Source of the DNA: Opitutaceae bacterium
GTDB lineage: Bacteria > Verrucomicrobiota > Verrucomicrobiia > Opitutales > Opitutaceae
Reading direction: 5' to 3'
Length of the DNA stretch: 64,000 nucleotides
Assembly (NCBI GenBank): GCA_024233285.1
Contig: JACKPU010000001.1
Location: 682,001 to 746,000, forward strand
In this document: positions 58,709 to 64,000 of the stretch, piece after piece
How positions within the stretch are numbered: position 1 is the first letter of the stretch
How the letters are laid out: every line of letters begins with the position of its first letter
Notes under the pieces: model-generated
The model's input: only the letters and a program-made list of their open reading frames with translations
The model's database searches: none
Told to the model about the DNA's origin: nothing
Made by a program: the position numbers and the translations under genes

Positions 58709-61192
58709 ATGCCTTTGAAGCCGAATCTCGCTTCCGGCGCGCCGCGCCGTTCGCCCACTTTCGCCGATCCTACGCTGCGGTTTTATCCGCTCTGGTCCAT
58801 CAACGCTCCGCTGCATCGTGATCGTCTGCTGGCGCAGGTCCGACAGTTCAAAGCCGATGGCATGCATGGTATCGTGCTGCACCCGCGGTTTTATCCCGGC
58901 GTGCCGCCGTTCTGCAGTGACGCGTGGATGGCGGAGGTTTCCGCGTGCATCCTCGAAGCGAAACGAATCGGGCTGGCGTTCTGGATCTATGACGAAAACG
59001 GCTGGCCCAGCGGCAAGGGTGACGACCAAGTCGTGGCGAAGTATCCGGACAGCCACAGCGAGCGCCTGGAACTGACGCGCGCGCGCGCGGCCAACTCCCT
59101 CGGCAGTTTCTGGACCGATGCGCAGAACCGGATTGTGCCGGCCGGCACCGCCGGTGCGCAGGAATGGTGGATGACGCCGCTGAAGAACCGAGGCGTGAAT
59201 CCGCTCGAGCCGGAAGTGATGGGACACTTCCTCGAGCTGATCCTGGAGCGCTATCGCACCGGGCTTGATCCGGAGGCGTGGGACCATGTCGAGGCGTTCT
59301 TTTTCGATGAACCGGAATCCGGCATGGTCAAGGGCCCGTGGCCGGAGGTTGCCGGCGTGTCCTGGAGCCGTTCGTTCCCCGCGCTGCTGACGGAACGCCA
59401 TGGCGAAGACTACCTGACGAAATTGCCGCTGCTGTTTGCGCGCGGCGAAGGTTATCGCGAAGTGCGCGTGCAGTTTTGGGAGTTCGTGTGCGATCGTTTT
59501 ATCGATGCCTATCTCAAACCCTACCACGCGTGGTGTCAGCAGCACGGCAAGTGGTTCGTCGGTCACATCAAGGGCGAGGAGACGCCGCTGTTCCAGGTGC
59601 CGACGATCGGTTCCAATCACCGTATTTTGCGACATGCCACGATGCCGGGCATCGATGCGTTGGAGCGTTATCCGCTCAATAATTTCTTCACCCGGCAGGT
59701 GGGTTCGGTCTCGCGTCAGTTTGGTCCCGGCGGCCCGTCGATGGTCGAGGCGTTTGGCGGCGCGGGGTGGGGCGCTTCGCCAGAGGACCTCGAGCGCTAC
59801 ATCCTGTGGCTCGCGCGCGCCGGCCTGACCGAGTTCGTCTTCCACGTCTGTCACTACCGGCTCGATTCCAACGGCATCAGCGACTGGCCGCCGTCGTTTC
59901 CGCGACACATGAGCTGGAGCGCCGCCTTCCCGGCGGTGCTCGACAAGGTGCGGCGTGAACTCACCGCCCGGCCGAATCCGCGCTCGGACACCCTGGTGGT
60001 CATCCCGGCCCGCGGTTTGATGGCGGAGTTTGAACCGTGGGAGCTGCTGCAGACCAACATTCACAACGCGTCGACTTTCCCCGACACGCCGGCAAGCCGG
60101 ATCAACACAGCCTTTCTCGACCGGCTCGCGGATTTGGACGCTGCCGGCGTGGCCTATGACCTGACCGACGAGCGCACGCTGGAGGAAGAAGGCGTGCGGG
60201 AGGACGGTTCCATCCGTCTGGGCCATGCTCGCTATGATCGGTTGCTCGTCGATCCCGGGGCGGTGTTGCGCGACGATTGGGTGCAGGTGGGCGTCGATTG
60301 GCCCAAAGTTCAGGCAAGTTCGGCGGCTTCCGCTGAGCCGGTCTCGGCGGCGCAAAAGTTGGAGTGGACGCTCGCGGCGACTCCGCGCAACGCATGGCTG
60401 CTCGATACCGTTACCAGCGAAGATTTGCTGACACACACGGCGCAGTTCACGACGGCCTTGGGCAACGGCGCGCCGGAGCTTTCACTGTGGTTCGCTGATC
60501 ATGCCGTCGAGGCGACGCTCGATGGCCGGCCGCTGGTTTTGACCCGGCAGGACGAAGGCAGTTCGGCGCCGGTCACCGACTTGGCCGACGGCAAACACGA
60601 ATTGGTTTTCCGCCTCAAGCGCCCCTTGCGCGCCAATGGCCGCGGCCGGTTCCGCGCGTATGTGTGGTTGGAGGGCGATTTTATACTGCACAGCGGCAGC
60701 CCCTATGTCGCCGGCCCGCAGAATACCGTCCGCACGGATGGCCCCTTGGTGGCGAAACCCGGCGTCTTGGCGCCAACCGGCGAACTCGTGGCCGGCGGCT
60801 ACGCGTTCGGTTCGGCGCCGGTGGTGGCCACGGCGCAGGTTGAATTGGCCGCGCCAACACACTCACTGGCCCTGGCCGGCGTCGCCGGTGATGCAATCCG
60901 GGTGAGCGTGGATGACCGGGATTTGGGTTGGACGTGGGGTCCGGATTGGCGGATCGATCTGGACACCCCGCTGGCGGCGGGTGCGCACCGACTGCGTGTG
61001 GAACTCGTGCCCAGCACGTTTAACCGCTACGGACCACACCACTACTTCAACGGCGACTGGCATATCTCCAGCCCGGCCGTGGCCATTGGTTTCCGCAGCT
61101 TTGCCGACGCCCCGGGTGCGCCGGAGAGGACGCATGTGCCGGCCTGGCATTTCAAGCCGCTGCGATTGCCCGCAGCGATTCGTTGTCGCTAG
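58709..61192 (+). CDS. Large glycoside hydrolase, GH106-like
   Basis: An 827-residue protein. The N-terminal region reads RFYPLWSINAPLHRDRLLAQVRQFKADGMHGIVLHPRF, a TIM-barrel start, then WIYDENGWPSGKGDDQV, AWDHVEAFFFDEPESG (acidic pair near residue 200), YPLNNFFTRQVGSVSRQFG and GPSMVEAFGGAGWGASPEDL. The C-terminal half contains beta-sandwich carbohydrate-binding regions. This arrangement resembles GH106 alpha-L-rhamnosidases and related unclassified hydrolases. No signal peptide. Position directly after heparinase-like gene B, with an oxidoreductase next, suggests processing of the oligosaccharide after uptake. Family is moderate. Confidence 0.65.
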   Translation: MPLKPNLASGAPRRSPTFADPTLRFYPLWSINAPLHRDRLLAQVRQFKADGMHGIVLHPRFYPGVPPFCSDAWMAEVSACILEAKRIGLAFWIYDENGWPSGKGDDQVVAKYPDSHSERLELTRARAANSLGSFWTDAQNRIVPAGTAGAQEWWMTPLKNRGVNPLEPEVMGHFLELILERYRTGLDPEAWDHVEAFFFDEPESGMVKGPWPEVAGVSWSRSFPALLTERHGEDYLTKLPLLFARGEGYREVRVQFWEFVCDRFIDAYLKPYHAWCQQHGKWFVGHIKGEETPLFQVPTIGSNHRILRHATMPGIDALERYPLNNFFTRQVGSVSRQFGPGGPSMVEAFGGAGWGASPEDLERYILWLARAGLTEFVFHVCHYRLDSNGISDWPPSFPRHMSWSAAFPAVLDKVRRELTARPNPRSDTLVVIPARGLMAEFEPWELLQTNIHNASTFPDTPASRINTAFLDRLADLDAAGVAYDLTDERTLEEEGVREDGSIRLGHARYDRLLVDPGAVLRDDWVQVGVDWPKVQASSAASAEPVSAAQKLEWTLAATPRNAWLLDTVTSEDLLTHTAQFTTALGNGAPELSLWFADHAVEATLDGRPLVLTRQDEGSSAPVTDLADGKHELVFRLKRPLRANGRGRFRAYVWLEGDFILHSGSPYVAGPQNTVRTDGPLVAKPGVLAPTGELVAGGYAFGSAPVVATAQVELAAPTHSLALAGVAGDAIRVSVDDRDLGWTWGPDWRIDLDTPLAAGAHRLRVELVPSTFNRYGPHHYFNGDWHISSPAVAIGFRSFADAPGAPERTHVPAWHFKPLRLPAAIRCR

Positions 61193-61326
61193 GTTGGCTT
61201 GGCCCGCATGAAGGCGGCGTGAGCACAGCGGGGTTGTCGGGCCGGCGTTTTGTCCATTTGCTTGGGCATCCCGTGGTCATGGACGCGCATTCAGCCGTGA
61301 GATGACTAAGTGGGTCCAGTCATGAA

Positions 61327-62247
61327 ATGAACGAACCGCTGAAAATCGGCCTGGTTGGCTTGGATTCGAGCCATTGCGTGGAATATGCGACGCTGCTGCA
61401 CGATGCGACGCATCCGCACCACGTGCCCGGCGCACGCATTGTCGCCGCGTATCCCGGCGGTTCGGCCGATTGGCCGTTGAGCGCCACTCGCGTGCCGGGG
61501 TTCGTCGAACGCATGACAACCGAGTTTGGCGTGTCGATGGTGGCATCGCTTGAGGAGGTGGCGGCGGTGTCTGATGCGATCATGATTCTTGCGGTGGATG
61601 GCCGGGTGCATTGCTCGCAGTTCGGCGTCATCGCCAAGGCGGGCAAACCGGTCTACATTGACAAGCCGTTGTGCGTGACGGTCGCCGATGCGGAGGAAAT
61701 TCGGAACGTGGCGCAGACGACCGGGGCGCGCGTGTTCTCCGCCTCGGTCTGGCGGTTTTCCCGCGGCCTGGGCGAGGCGATCGCCGCGTTGGACGGACCG
61801 TGCCGGCATGCGCATCTGCACGGGCAATGGCCGCTGGAGGACGGTTTGCACGGTTGGTTTTACTACGGGATTCACCAAGTCGAGATGCTCTATGCCGCGA
61901 TGGGCCCGGGTTGCCGGCGCGTGGTCTGCAACCGGGACGGAGCTTCCGAGGTGCTGACGGGATTCTGGGATGACGGCCGGGTCGCAACAATTGCGACGAA
62001 TCACGAAGAGCACCGTCCCTTCGGCGGTTGGTTGTTGGGCGGGACCAATTCCGCGCTGCTTGCCGTGAAGGATTCGAAGCACGAACGCTACCGCGCCTTC
62101 TTGCAAAAGGCGCTGGCTTTTTTCCGCGGAGGGGAAACGCCAGTTGCATTGCCCGAAACCTTGGAAACGATAGCCTTTCTGGCGGCCGCCGCGACCAGTG
62201 CCGGCCAAGGCGGGAAGCCCGTTGCCATCCATTCATTTTCCCCATGA
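61327..62247 (+). CDS. Gfo/Idh/MocA-family oxidoreductase (GLDSSH subgroup)
   Basis: A 306-residue protein that begins LKIGLVGLDSSHCVEYATLLHD, with ARIVAAYPGGSADWPLS, RVPGFVERMTTEFGV, DAIMILAVDGRVHCSQF and PVYIDKPLCVTVADAEE. It is the same subgroup as the protein at 22685-23605. It likely acts on a sugar released from the glycan. Its stop overlaps the ATG of a 42-codon open frame by 4 nt, which in turn overlaps the metallophosphoesterase start, giving a coupled chain. Confidence 0.88.
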   Translation: MNEPLKIGLVGLDSSHCVEYATLLHDATHPHHVPGARIVAAYPGGSADWPLSATRVPGFVERMTTEFGVSMVASLEEVAAVSDAIMILAVDGRVHCSQFGVIAKAGKPVYIDKPLCVTVADAEEIRNVAQTTGARVFSASVWRFSRGLGEAIAALDGPCRHAHLHGQWPLEDGLHGWFYYGIHQVEMLYAAMGPGCRRVVCNRDGASEVLTGFWDDGRVATIATNHEEHRPFGGWLLGGTNSALLAVKDSKHERYRAFLQKALAFFRGGETPVALPETLETIAFLAAAATSAGQGGKPVAIHSFSP

Positions 62248-62372
62248 AAAAAATACTCCTGGTAACGACCGCGTATGAGCGGGACGATTTCCCTCAAGGG
62301 ATTGCAGCCGTGGATCACAACGATCGCTCCGGACGATCACGGGAGAGCTCAAACCGTTCGAATTTGAAATGA
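62244..62372 (+). CDS. Possible small ORF or frameshifted N-terminus of the next gene
   Basis: A 42-codon open frame (MKKILLVTTAYERDDFPQGI ...) whose ATG overlaps the previous stop (ATGA) and whose stop overlaps the next ATG (ATGA). The coupling at both ends argues for translation. Its second half is low in hydrophobic residues (DRSGRSRESSNRSNLK) and does not look like a folded protein, and the other frames nearby read plausible peptide (WITTIAPDDHG; ITGELKPFEF). So it may be the degraded or frameshifted start of the metallophosphoesterase. Undecided. Confidence 0.4.
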   Translation: MKKILLVTTAYERDDFPQGIAAVDHNDRSGRSRESSNRSNLK

Positions 62373-64000
62373 CCCCGGTGACTGAGTTTGACACCCGTTT
62401 GCTGGCGCCGCCGCTCTTCCAGTTCGCCATCGTGGCGGATTCGCATGACAAGCTGCCGGCGGCGGCGGTGGACCCGGAGTTTCCCTCGCGCAGCTTGCAG
62501 CATGATCGCGTCGCCACGTTGCTGCAATTGATGCGCCATGTGCCGGCCGATTTTGTCGTGCATATGGGCGACTTGGTGCAGGAGTATCCCGGCACCTCGG
62601 GTTTTTCGCCGGCGTTTGCCGCGGCCGTGGAGGCCTTTCACCGGCTGCCGATGCCGGTTTTCCATGTCGCGGGCAACCACGATGTCGGCGACAAACCCGA
62701 TCGCACCATGCCGACGCACCCGCCCACGCCGGAGTCGCTGGCGGAATATCATCGCTTGTGCGGACCGTCGTGGCAGCGGATTGACCGGGCGGATTGCCGG
62801 TTGCTGCTGATCAACAGTCAGCTTCTCGACACCGGCATGCCCGAGGAAACAGCCCAGCGGGCCTGGCTGGAGTCCGAATTGGCGGCCGCGGCCGGTCGGC
62901 GCGTTTTGCTGTTTCTGCATCTCCCCTTGTATCTGGGGCGCGAGGACGAACCGGCCCTGGGCAATTATGATGTGCTGGGCAACGCATCGCGGCGCTGGCT
63001 GCTGGATCTGATCCGGAAACATCGCGTGGAGTTTGTGGCCGGAGCGCACGTGCACTTTGCTTTTTTTGATCTGATCGACCGCACCGAGTATCACCAGCTG
63101 GCCTCGCCCTGTTTCACCCGGCCGGGGTTTGCGCATTTGTTCAGTTCGCCGCCGCCCGAAGAACGTGGGCGCAATGACCGGCCCAAGCTCGGCTTCTACC
63201 TCGCGCGGGTTTTGGCGAATGATATCCGGCTGCATTTCATTCGCACGGCCGGAGCAACAACCCCGCGTGACCTCGCGCCCGAGGGCGCGCGCATCGTGGT
63301 GTTTCCCGCCGCCGCCGGTGATCGCGGCTCGAGCCTGGGCGTGACTTTGCGCGAACCGATCCTGCGCGAAGGAGAGGTGCCGATAGCCTTTCCGTCGGTG
63401 GTGCGTCAGCGCGTGCGTAACGACTATCCGCTCTACCATCTGCAGGAACTGGGCGCGGCGCACCTGCGTGTGCCGCGGCATGATTGGGATGATCCTGCCC
63501 AACGCCGCCGGCTGGCGTGGCTCGCCGCCAAGGGAGTTTCGCTGACGTTGTTTGCGCTGGACGGAACCGGCGGGGAATTACCGGTGCCGGAAACGCCTGA
63601 GAAACTGCCACTCGGGATCGAATGGCAGTTGCCCGGTTGCGTGACGCCGCCGGAAGAATCTTACACATCCTGGGTGAGGTCCTGTCGCGAACGCGGATAC
63701 GGAGTCGCCTTGGCGCCGGTCGTGGCCGGCAAGGCGCAGGCGGGCAAGCAGCACCCGCGCACGCGCGTGGGTTACTCGCCGGCAACCGTGGCGGAAATTA
63801 ATGCGTGGTTGCGTGATCAGGAGCAGACGGTCGATCGGGTGGTGATCGATCTGGGCCCGGAGGCGTCTTCCTGGGAAACCTGGATGCGGGCCGCGGCACA
63901 GTGTCAGCCCCAGGATCCGGCGTGGGATTTGAAGCTCGAGTTGGCCTCGGTTGACGATGATCGCAACTGTGCGCAGCTCGCGGAAGCGATCGTGCTTTGT
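62369..64000 (+). CDS. Calcineurin-like metallophosphoesterase (3' end outside window)
   Basis: At least 544 residues, open at the window edge. The phosphoesterase core covers about residues 18-240: FAIVADSHD (metal Asp-x-His), FVVHMGDLVQ (Gly-Asp), FHVAGNHDVGD (Gly-Asn-His-Asp), LLFLHLPLY (His) and FVAGAHVHFAFFD (Gly-x-His-x-His). A long C-terminal extension with TIM-barrel-like or beta content follows (DVVIFPAAAGD-type, QLGAAHLRVPRHDWDD, AWLAAKGVSLTLFAL). The enzyme cleaves phosphomonoesters or diesters; the substrate is unknown. It is coupled to the preceding frames. The ATG at 62369 is chosen because the frame is broken upstream. Confidence 0.8.
   Translation, partial: MTPVTEFDTRLLAPPLFQFAIVADSHDKLPAAAVDPEFPSRSLQHDRVATLLQLMRHVPADFVVHMGDLVQEYPGTSGFSPAFAAAVEAFHRLPMPVFHVAGNHDVGDKPDRTMPTHPPTPESLAEYHRLCGPSWQRIDRADCRLLLINSQLLDTGMPEETAQRAWLESELAAAAGRRVLLFLHLPLYLGREDEPALGNYDVLGNASRRWLLDLIRKHRVEFVAGAHVHFAFFDLIDRTEYHQLASPCFTRPGFAHLFSSPPPEERGRNDRPKLGFYLARVLANDIRLHFIRTAGATTPRDLAPEGARIVVFPAAAGDRGSSLGVTLREPILREGEVPIAFPSVVRQRVRNDYPLYHLQELGAAHLRVPRHDWDDPAQRRRLAWLAAKGVSLTLFALDGTGGELPVPETPEKLPLGIEWQLPGCVTPPEESYTSWVRSCRERGYGVALAPVVAGKAQAGKQHPRTRVGYSPATVAEINAWLRDQEQTVDRVVIDLGPEASSWETWMRAAAQCQPQDPAWDLKLELASVDDDRNCAQLAEAIVLC

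Noticed and set aside
58433..60436. 667-codon leftward frame opposite the glycosidase gene
   Set aside because: Antisense shadow; the plus strand has TIM-barrel and DEPESG-type motifs.

Overview
The window is GC-rich, gene-dense bacterial DNA, most likely from the Opitutaceae (Verrucomicrobiota). Evidence is indirect: two TonB-dependent receptors with the [I/K]-x-L-[S/T]-P-F-E-[V/I] N-terminal motif usual in that group, many sulfatases, heparinase-fold and Gfo/Idh/MocA proteins, and GGCGGGATC hairpin repeats in many gaps. No rRNA is present, so the placement is an inference.

Layout. 1-1500: start of a TonB receptor and a LuxR-type regulator whose receiver lacks the phospho-acceptor Asp. 1.6-7.6 kb: GH38 alpha-mannosidase and a heparinase-fold protein, convergent, separated by a small HTH gene lying among three copies of one palindrome. 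7.7-18.8 kb: LMF1-Sel1 fusion, AmpG-like transporter, amidohydrolase, GNAT-nitrilase fusion, a sugar-acid type operon (oxidoreductase, TIM-barrel isomerase, enolase-superfamily enzyme), and a PhyH/AraC divergent pair. 18.8-20.1 kb: a visibly AT-richer pair, STAS-HATPase plus DUF4325. 20.1-32 kb: GH36-like galactosidase, oxidoreductase, asparaginase, TRIC-type channel, HEFGH metallopeptidase, PqiA, DUF4139 and sialate O-acetylesterase genes. 32-41 kb: more conserved genes (uvrC, cinA-like, purC, tRNA-Glu) with a glucosaminidase, a TIGR03546/03545-like fusion and a sulfatase. 41-46 kb: six-BON periplasmic protein, a sulfatase and an FKBP. 45.9-64 kb: a polysaccharide-utilisation-like block with a sulfatase, two paralogous heparinase-fold enzymes, a transglutaminase/DegT/amidohydrolase operon, a TonB receptor, a GH106-like glycosidase, an oxidoreductase and a truncated metallophosphoesterase.

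How it works together. The right-hand block looks like uptake and breakdown of a sulfated, uronate-containing glycan: receptor, desulfation, elimination or hydrolysis, then oxidoreductase-linked catabolism. Four matching 16-bp palindromes (GTAACC-N4-GGTTAC), three before the receptor and one between the divergent sulfatase and heparinase genes, suggest a single regulator encoded elsewhere.

Best candidates for undescribed biology: the palindrome-bounded HTH cassette that supplies the last codons and stops of both flanking enzyme genes (4660-5175); the STAS-HATPase/DUF4325 module; a TonB-plug-like segment shared between a receptor and a DUF4139 protein; and the shared operator set of the glycan block.
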